Below the pieces are notes generated by a model, which was not told the origin of the DNA, did not search any database, and worked only from the letters and a program-made list of their open reading frames with translations. DNA of 64,000 nucleotides from Tamlana sp. I1 (GTDB lineage: Bacteria > Bacteroidota > Bacteroidia > Flavobacteriales > Flavobacteriaceae), in contig NZ_JACLAF010000003.1 of the NCBI RefSeq assembly GCF_015355625.1, forward strand, positions 124,001 through 188,000. The letters run 5' to 3'. Positions 27,744-35,731 of the stretch are shown here, piece after piece. Within the stretch, counting starts at the first letter, position 1; every line of letters begins with the position of its first letter. The position numbers and the translations under genes are program-made.

Positions 27744-28499
27744 TTAATCCGACTTTAATTTGGAAATAATAACAGACACCTCTTTAATTTCAAAACTTTG
27801 TATGCGCTTCAATATAAATTGAATCATTTTTGTTTTAGGGGTTTTAATACATGTGCTAAGTTTAAGCACCAGCATATCAATTTTATTTATGGCTTCGTGG
27901 TTGTTATCATCGCCCAATGACCAAAGAAGATTTGCTGCATTCCAAGATTGTTCGCGGGCTTTTCGCATGCTAAAGTCTATTATCTTTTCATCGTTATTTT
28001 TACCTAGAAAATCTAAAAGAAACATTAAGGGCGACACACGACTTAGGCGGTCTTGCATCTCGTTAGTGATTTGAAAGAGAATATCATTTACTTTATTGAA
28101 ATCGGCTTCAATATCAAGAATATCCTGTCCAGACATGGTTGCTGCAGTTGCTATGCTAAGATCCAGGTTTATATGGGCATTCATCCCGAGCATAATGTGC
28201 TGCAGTATGGTTAAAGGCTCGTGAGCATGATTAAAAGCATAGGCCCAAACAGCACTTACAGGTTGTCCGTTTTTATAGGCTTTATACGCATCTAAATACA
28301 GATTAGCAAAAGCCACATCCATGATTTCTAAGCGCTGATTATCCTCAAAATTACCTAAGGCTATTTCCGAGGCAATCTCGTAAGTTGTACGTCTATAGAT
28401 ATAGGCAAACAATCCTAACCTGCTGTTGGTTGCTATGCACTCTTCAATTATAAGATCGAGTTCATCAAGTACGTTTTGTATGGTGGTTGCTCGTGGCAT
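27744..28499 (-). CDS. DUF5995 family protein
   Basis: 251 residues, mostly helical, no signal peptide or membrane segment. The central block VSAVWAYAFNHAHEPLTILQ followed by HIMLGMNAHINLDLSIA is the conserved core of the DUF5995 family; two histidine pairs in it (HAHEP and HINLD) look like a metal or haem-like site as in the TenA/PhaM-type helical bundles, though that is a guess. Function unknown. Lies between a peroxiredoxin-like gene and an amidohydrolase gene with the same direction. Confidence 0.75.
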   Translation of the reverse strand: MPRATTIQNVLDELDLIIEECIATNSRLGLFAYIYRRTTYEIASEIALGNFEDNQRLEIMDVAFANLYLDAYKAYKNGQPVSAVWAYAFNHAHEPLTILQHIMLGMNAHINLDLSIATAATMSGQDILDIEADFNKVNDILFQITNEMQDRLSRVSPLMFLLDFLGKNNDEKIIDFSMRKAREQSWNAANLLWSLGDDNNHEAINKIDMLVLKLSTCIKTPKTKMIQFILKRIQSFEIKEVSVIISKLKSD

Positions 28500-28563
28500 G
28501 GTTAACGGTTGAAGTAGAGCATTTAGCTGAACATTAGAATTGGTTTTATACTCGTATAAATCA

Positions 28564-29442
28564 CTAGTTTTTTAATTTTAAAAATGTGACCGCATTATCA
28601 TAAAATATTTTTTTCTTATCTTCTTGAGTAAGGAAATCATAACTATTTAACTGGTTTATACTTTTCTCAATGGCGTGCGGCCATACCATTTGATCTGAGC
28701 CGAACATAACGCGATCTAACAATCCATATTTTTTAGCTTTTCTTAAAAATTGTTCGGCACAATCCAAAGCAAATTCGTGAACCCAAAGAATAACTCCCAA
28801 ATCGGTGTATAACTGAGAGTATTGAAGCATTAATCTTAATGCATGCTCGTAAAAAGCTTCGCCTGCATGCATCATGTAAATTCGTAATTTCGGAAATTTA
28901 GCAAGTACGTTTTCTATAGTATAGGGGTCTCCCAGCTTTATTCTAAAATCTGGACAACATCTATACGTAATATCTTCAACTGAACCTCCTGTATGCACCG
29001 CAACAGGAATATCATATTGTTCACAGATTCTTAAGAAGGGTTCAAATTCCGGGTCAGATAAAGTATAACCGTCATAAATTGCACCTATTTCCCCGAAAAC
29101 CTTAAGTTTTCCCGATTCAATTAACACCTTAAAGGCCGTGGTATCTTTTGGTGGAGCACTTGCATAATACCCTGGAATTAAAATGCCATCATCGTCTAAT
29201 TTATTTTCCCCTCCAATAGTACTAACTACTGCTTTTACAACATTGCATTTTTTTAAAGCTTTAAGTAACTCAACCCTGTAGGTTTGATAATCTTTTGGAG
29301 ACATAACCCCATCGTGGGCAGGTGCTGTATAATAGGACTTTTCAGAATAATCATGAAGGTGCATATCTATAATGGGCTGATTACCTACCTGTGGGTATAC
29401 TAAGAACGGAATAAACAGTATTAATAAGAGTATTTTTTTCAT
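28564..29442 (-). CDS. Exported amidohydrolase-2 family protein
   Basis: 292 residues with a signal peptide (MKKILLLILFIPFLVYPQ). TIM-barrel amidohydrolase marks: IDMHLHDYS near residue 25-33 (metal HxH), VAVHTGGS near 155 (metal His), MMHAGEAFYEH near 198, and LFGSDQMVWPH near 250 carrying the catalytic Asp. This set fits the amidohydrolase-2 (ACMSD-like) family, which hydrolyses or decarboxylates small organic acids or lactones. Natural substrate unknown. The remains of another amidohydrolase lie at 30206-30364. Confidence 0.85.
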   Translation of the reverse strand: MKKILLLILFIPFLVYPQVGNQPIIDMHLHDYSEKSYYTAPAHDGVMSPKDYQTYRVELLKALKKCNVVKAVVSTIGGENKLDDDGILIPGYYASAPPKDTTAFKVLIESGKLKVFGEIGAIYDGYTLSDPEFEPFLRICEQYDIPVAVHTGGSVEDITYRCCPDFRIKLGDPYTIENVLAKFPKLRIYMMHAGEAFYEHALRLMLQYSQLYTDLGVILWVHEFALDCAEQFLRKAKKYGLLDRVMFGSDQMVWPHAIEKSINQLNSYDFLTQEDKKKIFYDNAVTFLKLKN

Positions 29443-29765
29443 TGCTTCTTAAATTTAATACAACCGTTAACCTTCATCGTTTTTAATTGCACCCTTTTCC
29501 TCATAACACACAATATCTAGTTGATTAGGGTACGAAAATCTTCCTCATTTAATACAATAGCTTCAAATTCTCGTTTCGTAATTGATGTTTATTAGTTAAC
29601 CACTTAAGAACTTCTATATTTATATTGCCAAGTTCTCTCCACTAAATTTAAGTATTAAATAATCAAAAAACAAAAGAATAAATTAAGCCCAACTCATCAT
29701 AAACATTAATTATCAATAGTTTACAAAACATCAAACTAGGTATCTGGAGTTTTTTATAACCTTAA
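29443..29765. other. Gene-free stretch
   Basis: 323 bases between the amidohydrolase start and the end of the DUF1801 gene. AT-rich; no reading frame with codon-like composition, no repeat and no strong hairpin were found. Confidence 0.6.
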
Positions 29766-30137
29766 TTACTCTTGCAACAATGCCATTCGGTATTTTACCA
29801 TACGCACAATCAGGTCTTTTGGTAATGGTTTGTTTAAAGGAAATTGAACCGATCCTTTTGCGCGTTTAAATGCACTTAATTCAGAGTCGAACTTTTCAAT
29901 AGTTGATGGATGCGGATAAAAGCCTACGTGATTTTTATACCCTGCAATCATGATTTGCTGCTCTCTTTTACCATGCTTAACCAATGCATAAGCAGGAATA
30001 TTATAGTTTAGTAATTCTGTTGCATAAGGCGCTGCTTTTAAAATACAGGCCTTCAATTCTAAAAGCGCTTTTCTACTGTTTTCGGGTTGAGAATTAAAGT
30101 ATTCATCAACCGTTTTAAAGGCTACTTTCTCACTCAT
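29766..30137 (-). CDS. DUF1801 (YdhG-like) family protein
   Basis: 123 residues from the ATG at 30137 (MSEKVAFKTVDEYF). The frame goes on to 30176, but the extra 13 residues are not typical of the family. Conserved block: YFNSQPENSRKALLELKACI, then LLNYNIPAYAL, MIAGYKNHVGFYPHPSTIEK and GSVQFPLNKPLPKDLI. The last two match the DUF1801/YdhG pattern (FYP and QFP). Small cytoplasmic protein; an iron-chaperone role has been proposed for relatives but is not proven. Confidence 0.8.
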   Translation of the reverse strand: MSEKVAFKTVDEYFNSQPENSRKALLELKACILKAAPYATELLNYNIPAYALVKHGKREQQIMIAGYKNHVGFYPHPSTIEKFDSELSAFKRAKGSVQFPLNKPLPKDLIVRMVKYRMALLQE

Positions 30138-30205
30138 TTTTATGTGTATTTCTGCTTTAATTAAGTAATCATTCACTTTTAGCCACCTATAAATACTAGC
30201 ATATT

Positions 30206-30364
30206 TTAATTTAATCGTTTAGTGCTATAAAACGTCTCTACGTCGTGTAGTAAGCTATCTAGCTGGGTTCGGTTTAAATAAATACCATGAGTAATCACGG
30301 CATTAATTTTTTGGGTGTTTTTTATTGCTTCCAACGGGTTTTCATCAAGCATGACAATGTCTGC
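30206..30364 (-). pseudogene. C-terminal fragment of an imidazolonepropionase-like amidohydrolase
   Basis: Minus-strand frame with no start, reading ADIVMLDENPLEAIKNTQKI followed by NAVITHGIYLNRTQLDSLL and a stop at 30206-30208. The phrase AD-V-LD-NPLE-I-NT-KI--V---G-YL-R--LD-LL is the standard ending of metal-dependent amidohydrolases of the prolidase/imidazolonepropionase-like group. Everything upstream of the last ~52 codons is missing; the fragment breaks at about 30365, where unrelated AT-rich sequence begins. Different family from the intact amidohydrolase at 28564, so not a tandem copy. Confidence 0.75.
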
Positions 30365-30421
30365 CTAATTGAGATTTATCTAATTTAATGAATAACACAT
30401 ACATAGCACTCTAAAACACAA

Positions 30422-30450
30422 AAAAACGATACTGCTATAGTATCGTTTTT
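30422..30450. terminator. Strong bidirectional terminator hairpin
   Basis: Perfect 12-bp stem AAAAACGATACT at 30422-30433 with AGTATCGTTTTT at 30439-30450, loop GCTAT. A and T runs on opposite sides let it work in both directions. It lies downstream of the minus-strand lipocalin-like gene (stop at 30582). Confidence 0.75.
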
Positions 30451-30509
30451 GTTGTTATTTTTTAATGGTGCTTTCAGGGGGCACCTGAATTGTAAATATG
30501 AACCGAATA

Positions 30510-30529
30510 GAAAATCTGTGGAGATTTTC
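30510..30529. repeat. Short hairpin element, copy related to 32121-32145
   Basis: Perfect 8-bp arms GAAAATCT (30510-30517) and AGATTTTC (30522-30529). The surrounding about 35 bases resemble 32113-32150, which forms a similar hairpin with TAGAAAA/TTTTCTA arms. Both lie on the 3' side of minus-strand reading frames. Probably part of the repeat family of this accessory region. Confidence 0.45.
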
Positions 30530-30581
30530 ATAAGTAAGCTTGCACTAGCCATAAATTATTATACGGCTTGTAAAACGTTTA

Positions 30582-31037
30582 TTATTCAATTTTTCTAAAT
30601 GTTCTCGAGTCTGTTAGTTTAACACCATTATATATTTCTTCAAAAGTTATTTTCAGGTTTCCGTTTTCGAAAGTTATTATTGGTTCAGCAGTTTCTCCAT
30701 CTAAACTAAATTGATATGCATTTTCATTTTTTGTCCATGTGTATTCAAGAACTTTACTCAATTTACACCCATCATATTCAAATGAACTCGTGTCATCAGG
30801 ATATAAGAAATCAGGGTCGTAATCTTCTTCTAATACAATGTTATTTGATTTAAACTCTATAGTTTCCATAAGTTCACATTCATCGAGATTTTCATCATTT
30901 TCACCATTAAATGCTCTTGCAATCTGTACCCATTTACCAATAACAGGGTCGTTAGATAATTCTTCACTAGGGTTGTCATCATTATCACAAGAAATTAAAA
31001 GAAAAGAAGTTAAAATTAATAAAATTAGATTTTTCAT
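30582..31037 (-). CDS. Lipocalin-like lipoprotein
   Basis: 151 residues. Lipoprotein signal MKNLILLILTSFLLISC with the lipidated Cys at residue 17, then an acidic linker (DNDDNPSEE). The rest is a single beta-rich domain: VIGKWVQIARAFNGEN, CELMETIEFKSNNIVLEEDY, YTWTKNENAYQFSLDG and LKITFEEIYNGVKLTDSRTF, the G-x-W start and strand order of the small lipocalin-like proteins common in Flavobacteriaceae. Ligand unknown. Located on the outer or inner membrane of the cell envelope. It has its own terminator and lies at the edge of the repeat-rich accessory region. Confidence 0.75.
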   Translation of the reverse strand: MKNLILLILTSFLLISCDNDDNPSEELSNDPVIGKWVQIARAFNGENDENLDECELMETIEFKSNNIVLEEDYDPDFLYPDDTSSFEYDGCKLSKVLEYTWTKNENAYQFSLDGETAEPIITFENGNLKITFEEIYNGVKLTDSRTFRKIE

Positions 31038-31136
31038 AGTTTTTTTTAATGTTTTACAACTTGTTTATATAAAGAATTTCACTTCACCTAATCCTAAAAC
31101 TAAAATGTGCTCTATAAAAGTTTTACCCGTTATAGC

Positions 31137-31262
31137 ATTTACAGTCCACACGGTAGAAAATTCTTATGCGATAAATATAAATGGTTTCTACAGCCCGCCA
31201 AATACATTTCTTTTATTTTCGACAAGAAGCGCGTATTCGTTTAGTTTAGGTGTTATTTTTTT
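31137..31262. repeat. 126-bp direct repeat, copy 1
   Basis: By eye identical over 126 bases to 32299-32424 (begins ATTTACAGTCCACACGG, ends in seven T). Both copies also have GTTATAG shortly before them (31129-31135; 32276-32284 region). Copy 1 lies 74 bp downstream of the stop of the minus-strand PLD-like gene. Part of it (31156-31180) recurs inverted at 35882-35906 with one mismatch. Confidence 0.9.
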
Positions 31263-31336
31263 ACAGCACTACTGGGTACTAGCTCTAAAGGAGAGAACTA
31301 ATAATTCTTAAAGTCTGTATTGTATGTAGTATTTTT

Positions 31337-32023
31337 TTAGTTCGAAAATTTCTTTAATTCTCTTTCTAATATTCTAAACCGCTCCTTACCGAGTTCAGTA
31401 GACCTTAATACCGCTGTACCATCTTGGTACAATTCATTACTATCAAACTCAATTATTTCTCTTGCTCTATCAGACATAAACTTATATAAATGTGGCGAAC
31501 CACTGTTATAATTTCCGAAAGCGTATTTGTCATTTAACCTCCAAAATAAAGCCCCCATTGTATAGTACTCATTGCCTTCAAGAATTTCATTAAATTTATG
31601 ATCTGTGTATTCAGATTCTAAAATAATTCGCACTTCATTTAGTGTATTTTTATAGTATTCTCGGTCATCAACAGATTCTATTTTAACTCCAATTTCATGA
31701 TTATTAATTTGTGAATATTCATATAAATTCATTGATGAAATTAGAGCGACCTCTTCATTTATATAGATTTTAGAATGTAAATTTTTAACAGAGAAAATAT
31801 TTATGTTATCAAATGATTTTAACCATTTAGAATCATTGTAATTCAGCTGTTTTTCCCTATGCAAAATGAATACACTTTCAGTTCTTTTAAAAGCATCTGA
31901 CAATCTCACTCTTAGTCTCTGATTTAGTTTTAAATATGGTGTAACTAATATTAAGTAGTGCTCAGTACTATTCAAAAGCTGCTCAATTTCAAATGAAATT
32001 TCAGTAGTTCCAATTATTTTCAA
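31337..32023 (-). CDS. PLD-like (HKD) protein with a single motif
   Basis: 228 residues, no signal peptide. The first 135 residues form a PLD-like domain: LLNSTEHYLILVTPYLKL at 16-33 and a degenerate HKD motif H83-S-K85 followed by E90 and S97-x-N99 (LHSKIYINEEVALISSMNLY). Only one motif is present, so the active site would need a dimer, as in Nuc/BfiI-type PLD enzymes. Residues about 150-225 form a separate helical domain (SPHLYKFMSDRAREIIEFDS, then GKERFRILERELKK). Could be a nuclease or a defence-type effector; no partner gene is seen. It sits between two copies of a perfect 126-bp repeat. Confidence 0.65.
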   Translation of the reverse strand: MKIIGTTEISFEIEQLLNSTEHYLILVTPYLKLNQRLRVRLSDAFKRTESVFILHREKQLNYNDSKWLKSFDNINIFSVKNLHSKIYINEEVALISSMNLYEYSQINNHEIGVKIESVDDREYYKNTLNEVRIILESEYTDHKFNEILEGNEYYTMGALFWRLNDKYAFGNYNSGSPHLYKFMSDRAREIIEFDSNELYQDGTAVLRSTELGKERFRILERELKKFSN

Positions 32024-32119
32024 TTTTTTTTATTTTGTTGGTTAAGTTGATACACAAACATCATATTTGTATATGGTTTGTTTCGTGATTTATTCACTAA
32101 AATTTGTAAACAAAAACGA

Positions 32120-32248
32120 TTAGAAAATCTGCGAATATTTTTCTAAGTATCGAGAAATAGTCATTACTTCCAATGATTCATCAATCCTTTTTGCTTTCGT
32201 AAATACTTCAGTGCTTAAAGCTGGATTTTTTGATTTGTATGCTGCCAT
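32120..32248 (-). pseudogene. N-terminal fragment resembling a BI-1/YccA family membrane protein
   Basis: 42-residue minus-strand frame beginning MAAYKSKNPALSTEVFTKAK and running through EVMTIS before it ends at 32120-32122. The pattern S-x-NPALS, F, then MT-x-S is the start of Bax inhibitor-1/YccA family proteins in Bacteroidota, where the first transmembrane helices should follow. Here the frame instead enters a short hairpin element (32121-32145) and stops, so the gene has lost everything after its first 30 or so codons. Moderate confidence because the fragment is short. Confidence 0.5.
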
Positions 32249-32298
32249 TATTTTTGCTCAAATTATTACCAAAATGGTTATAGTAAACACGTTTAAGT

Positions 32299-32424
32299 AT
32301 TTACAGTCCACACGGTAGAAAATTCTTATGCGATAAATATAAATGGTTTCTACAGCCCGCCAAATACATTTCTTTTATTTTCGACAAGAAGCGCGTATTC
32401 GTTTAGTTTAGGTGTTATTTTTTT
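32299..32424. repeat. 126-bp direct repeat, copy 2
   Basis: Second copy of the 31137-31262 repeat, same orientation, 1162 bp further on. It overlaps the 3' end of the minus-strand membrane protein gene: the stop codon at 32408-32410 and its last five codons lie inside the repeat. Confidence 0.9.
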
Positions 32425-32977
32425 CAAACCTTTTAAATCCATAAAAAATTAAACCACAACAAATTAATAAGCCAAGAATTGCTGGTAACACTATTGATTT
32501 TCCTGATTCCCCCGCATTTTGAATACTCCACACCATTTTACCTGTTGCCATAAGTACAACTACAGCAATGCCCATTATTACACTTCGTTTCCAAAATGCC
32601 AATCCTAATGCAATAAATGAAACAGGAATGGTTAAGATTAGTAGTTGTTTACTCAAGTTCCATTCGCCGTACAGATACGCTTTCTCGAATTCTAAAAACT
32701 CTATTACGCTTTCACTTACAACCTCGGGCTTAGGAAACCAAAACATACTTGTAAACAAGGCAAAAATTGAAACCATCATTCCTGCAAAGCTTTTTTTATA
32801 AGCGAAATAGCAAAATGGAAGTAAAAACAATGGTCTTAAATACCAACTCCATTGATTATGGTGTCTTTCAAAAACCCAATCGAAGAAGGGTTTGTTAGTC
32901 ATTGAAATTACAATGAAAGCAATTGTCAAGATTAAAAATATACCGCCTATTAATAAGTCTTTATTTCTACTTTTCAT
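32408..32977 (-). CDS. Small membrane protein of unknown function
   Basis: 189 residues with five or six hydrophobic helices: about 9-27, 45-60, 63-80, 110-128, 133-150 and 160-180 (the last, IVLPAILGLLICCGLIFYGF). The C-terminus is short and charged (KRFEKNNT). I do not recognise a family. Its last five codons and stop are provided by copy 2 of the 126-bp repeat, so the native C-terminus may have been changed by the event that placed the repeat. No neighbour suggests a function. Confidence 0.6.
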   Translation of the reverse strand: MKSRNKDLLIGGIFLILTIAFIVISMTNKPFFDWVFERHHNQWSWYLRPLFLLPFCYFAYKKSFAGMMVSIFALFTSMFWFPKPEVVSESVIEFLEFEKAYLYGEWNLSKQLLILTIPVSFIALGLAFWKRSVIMGIAVVVLMATGKMVWSIQNAGESGKSIVLPAILGLLICCGLIFYGFKRFEKNNT

Positions 32978-33084
32978 TTGTTTTATTTAAGGGATGCTAA
33001 CGGGATTTATGTGTGATTAGTTGCCTGGTTTAGAACCTAATTTAGCAAATTAAAATCAATAAATATAAGTCGAATCTATAACCC

Positions 33085-33914
33085 TCCATACCAACAAACT
33101 GTACAATTAATACATTGTTTATTGCTACCAATTTTAATTACTACTCGAAATATTAATGGAAACGAGAATAAATATCCCTAGCGGGGATTATAGAGGTGTT
33201 CACAAAGCAAAACAGGGATGTACAAACCATACGCAAACACCCCCAGCCCCCTCAAGGGGGAATTCCATACCAAAAAACTATAAAATTAATACACTGTTTA
33301 ATGCTACCAATTTTAATTGCTACTCGAAATATTAATGGAAACGAGAATAAATATCCCCTAGAGGGGATTATAGGGGTGTTCACAAAGCAAAACAGGGATG
33401 CACAAACCATACGCAACACCCCCAACCCCCTCAAGGGGGAATTCCATACCAACAAACTTTACAATTAATACATTGTTTAATGCTACCAATTTTAATTACT
33501 ACTCGAAATATTAATAAAAACGTGAATAAATATCCCCTAGAGGGGATTATAGGGGTGTTCACAAAGCAAAACAGGGATGCACAAACCATACGCAACACCC
33601 CCAACCCCCTCAAGGGGAATTCCAGACCAACAAACTGTATAATTAACACTTTGTTTATTGCTACCAATTTTAATTACTACTCGAGATATTAATGGAAACG
33701 TGAATAAATATCCCCTAGAGGGGATTATAGGGGTGTTTCGCAGCATAATTGAGGTGTTCACACAGTACGCAAACACCCCCAGCCCCCTCAAGGGGAATTC
33801 CAAACCAACAAACTATACAATTAATACATTATTTATTGCTACCAATTTTAATTGCTACTCAAAATATTAATGGAAACGAGAATAAATATCCCCTAGAGGA
33901 GATTATAGGGGTGT
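33085..33914. repeat. Tandem array of a ~178-bp palindrome-containing unit, 4.6 copies
   Basis: The word CTACCAATTTTAATT recurs at 33125, 33304, 33483, 33661 and 33839, giving periods of 179, 179, 178 and 178. Each unit holds a short palindrome (CCCCTAGAGGGG), a second G/C-rich hairpin (CCCCCTCAAGGGGG) and GGGGTGTT/AACACCCC arms that pair across about 45 bases. Copies differ by a few substitutions. The unit is not a multiple of three and any reading frame through it shifts, so it is non-coding. It separates the small membrane protein gene from the oxygenase gene. Confidence 0.9.
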
Positions 33915-33997
33915 AACACCTAGTGGACTATCGAAATGAAAATATAATTTCATTGAAGATACCTCGCGTAGCGCAATAGGGATTTTACGAATAAAAT

Positions 33998-34639
33998 CTA
34001 CCGCGTTTTTAACCAACCCGTAATACTTAGTCTTTCGGTTTTTACAGGACGTACTTCGTGCTCTATAATCTGGCTTTCAAAAACAACTATGCGCCCAGGG
34101 AAGGGGTAAATAACCTTTTCAACCTCTTGGCCATTTTTGTTTAAGTACAAAACCAATTCGCCACCATTTTCGGGTAACCAACCGTCTTCATTTAAATAAC
34201 AGACAAAGGATAATTTGCGTCTATCGTCGTTTTGGAAGGTATCAATATGGCGTTTGTAAAAGGTGTTTGTTGGGTAAATGGCATAATGAAATTCCTTTTG
34301 TAAAATCCCCATAAAACAAGTGCGATTTAGGTAGGCTACCAAGTCGTTTATCTTATTAAAAAAGAACATTTCAGAAGGGGTTGCTTTAGTTTCATCCATC
34401 CAAAGAATTAAATCGCCACGAATAGATTTTTCAATCGTTTCGTTTACACGATTTCCAATAGCAGCCTTTTTAAAAGTATCCTCCTCATGCCTGTCTATTA
34501 AAGCCTGACGCAATAATTCAACCTCATCAAGGGACAAAAAACCATCGATTATACTAAATTGTTGGCTACCAAGATCAGAAATAATCTGTTCGTAAATTGG
34601 GTTTTCAACAAAATCTATCGCTTCAAAAAGATGACTCAT
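33998..34639 (-). CDS. 2OG-Fe(II) oxygenase, prolyl hydroxylase-like
   Basis: 213 residues. The double-stranded beta-helix core carries the complete iron and 2-oxoglutarate set: H131-x-D133 in YKRHIDTFQN, distal H194 in QIIEHEVRPV and R203 in TERLSITGWL. SFVCYLNEDGWLPENGGEL between them is characteristic of the SM-20/EGL-9-like prolyl 4-hydroxylase group. Would hydroxylate a protein or small-molecule substrate in the cytoplasm; in bacteria elongation factor Tu and ribosomal proteins are known targets of related enzymes. Divergent from queD with 110 bp between. Confidence 0.88.
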   Translation of the reverse strand: MSHLFEAIDFVENPIYEQIISDLGSQQFSIIDGFLSLDEVELLRQALIDRHEEDTFKKAAIGNRVNETIEKSIRGDLILWMDETKATPSEMFFFNKINDLVAYLNRTCFMGILQKEFHYAIYPTNTFYKRHIDTFQNDDRRKLSFVCYLNEDGWLPENGGELVLYLNKNGQEVEKVIYPFPGRIVVFESQIIEHEVRPVKTERLSITGWLKTR

Positions 34640-34701
34640 ATTTCAACTATAAAACCTATCCTTATTTAGATAAAAGCGGGCAAATGTAATCTAAAAATCG
34701 T

Positions 34702-34727
34702 TTGCTTCAACAAAATGAATATCTTTG
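34702..34727 (+). promoter_or_regulatory. Bacteroidota-type promoter for queD
   Basis: TTG at 34702-34704 and TATCTTTG at 34720-34727, which matches the TAnnTTTG -7 consensus exactly, spaced by 15 bases (consensus is near 17). It ends 22 bp before the ATG at 34750 and rules out the longer frame that begins at 34702. Confidence 0.45.
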
Positions 34728-34749
34728 TACTACCAACACAAAAAAGAAC

Positions 34750-35205
34750 ATGGGAAACAACATTCGCATTACCAAACAATTCTCTTTTGAAACGGGCCAT
34801 GCGCTTTATGGCTACGACGGAAAATGTAAAAATGTACACGGCCACAGCTACAAACTTTCGGTAACCGTAATTGGCAAACCCATTACCGATACTAAACATG
34901 TAAAGTACGGTATGGTTATCGATTTTGGCGATCTAAAAAAGATTGTTAAGGAGGAAATTGTTGATGTTTTCGACCACGCTACCGTTTTTAACAAAAACAC
35001 TCCCCATGTTGAACTCGCCAAAGAACTACAACAACGCGACCATAACGTCCTGCTTGTAGATTACCAACCTACTAGCGAAATGATGGTTTTAGACTTTGCC
35101 AGCAAAATAAAAAAGCGTTTGCCTGAGCATATTAAACTACACTCGTTAAAACTACAAGAAACCGATAGTTCGTTCGCGCAGTGGTTTGCTTACGATAATA
35201 TTTAA
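34750..35205 (+). CDS. queD: 6-carboxytetrahydropterin synthase
   Basis: 151 residues from the ATG at 34750. Zinc ligands H17 (FETGHALYG), H30 and H32 (KNVHGHSYKL) and the catalytic C26 are present, as are the later DHATV and the conserved glutamate in TSEMMVLDFA. This is the QueD/6-pyruvoyltetrahydropterin synthase family; it makes 6-carboxy-tetrahydropterin from dihydroneopterin triphosphate for queuosine. The longer frame from 34702 runs through the promoter and is rejected. Monocistronic. Confidence 0.9.
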   Translation: MGNNIRITKQFSFETGHALYGYDGKCKNVHGHSYKLSVTVIGKPITDTKHVKYGMVIDFGDLKKIVKEEIVDVFDHATVFNKNTPHVELAKELQQRDHNVLLVDYQPTSEMMVLDFASKIKKRLPEHIKLHSLKLQETDSSFAQWFAYDNI

Positions 35206-35234
35206 GTCAGTTATTTTTTAGCTTTTGCAATTCC

Positions 35235-35731
35235 ATGAAACATGTTCTTATCATCCTTTTTTTGCTTGCCATTAAAAATGGTTATGGGCAAGAAAGCGAA
35301 GCGGGTTGCATTTTCGACCAGTCGACCCAAACCGATGATTTTATAAAAACATCAAGGAGTTTTCTAATTACCACTGGGACGATAAGAAAAAGGAAGCCAA
35401 AATAATTCTGAAAAACGGCGATACCCTAGTTGCTTTTCGTGGTGGTTGCGATCATTTTGGTATTTCGGGAACTTTAACAGAACCAAATAGCAAACACCCC
35501 ATAAACGATTTTAATTATTGGTTTGACAAAGCGTTATGGATTTCGAAACGACTTTTCCATGAAGTTGATTATAACATTGTGCTAAACAGTATTGCAGAAA
35601 AAACGTATACTTTAAGTGGAAACGATAACTTTATTTATGTTATCATCCCACATGAAACTTACTCCGAATTTGCTATAACCATTACCAAAGAAAATACTGC
35701 CCACATACTTTCAGTTGGCTATTATTTCTAG
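35235..35731 (+). pseudogene. Secreted hypothetical protein broken by a one-base frameshift
   Basis: Starts MKHVLIILFLLAIKNGYGQ, a signal peptide, then ESEAGCIFDQSTQTDDF. At the A-run 35345-35349 the frame ends after a few codons; adding a single A restores a 165-residue frame that continues with EFSNYHWDDKKKEA, DTLVAFRGGCDHFGISGTL and YVIIPHETYSEFAITI to the TAG at 35729-35731. So it is a gene with a one-base deletion in a homopolymer, either real or a sequencing error. Two conserved-looking cysteines may form a disulfide. Family not recognised. Confidence 0.65.

Noticed and set aside
31120-31270. Canonical integron attC site
   Set aside because: The RYYYAAC and GTTRRRY core pair could not be matched at the ends of the repeat; only a loosely similar GTTATAG is present, and no integron integrase gene is seen.
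33085-33914. Open frames of 65-90 codons on both strands in the tandem array
   Set aside because: They repeat the same peptide from unit to unit, exist in several frames, and the unit length is not a multiple of three. They are by-products of the repeat.
33085-33914. CRISPR array
   Set aside because: The whole 178-bp unit is repeated; there are no short repeats alternating with unique spacers, and no cas genes.
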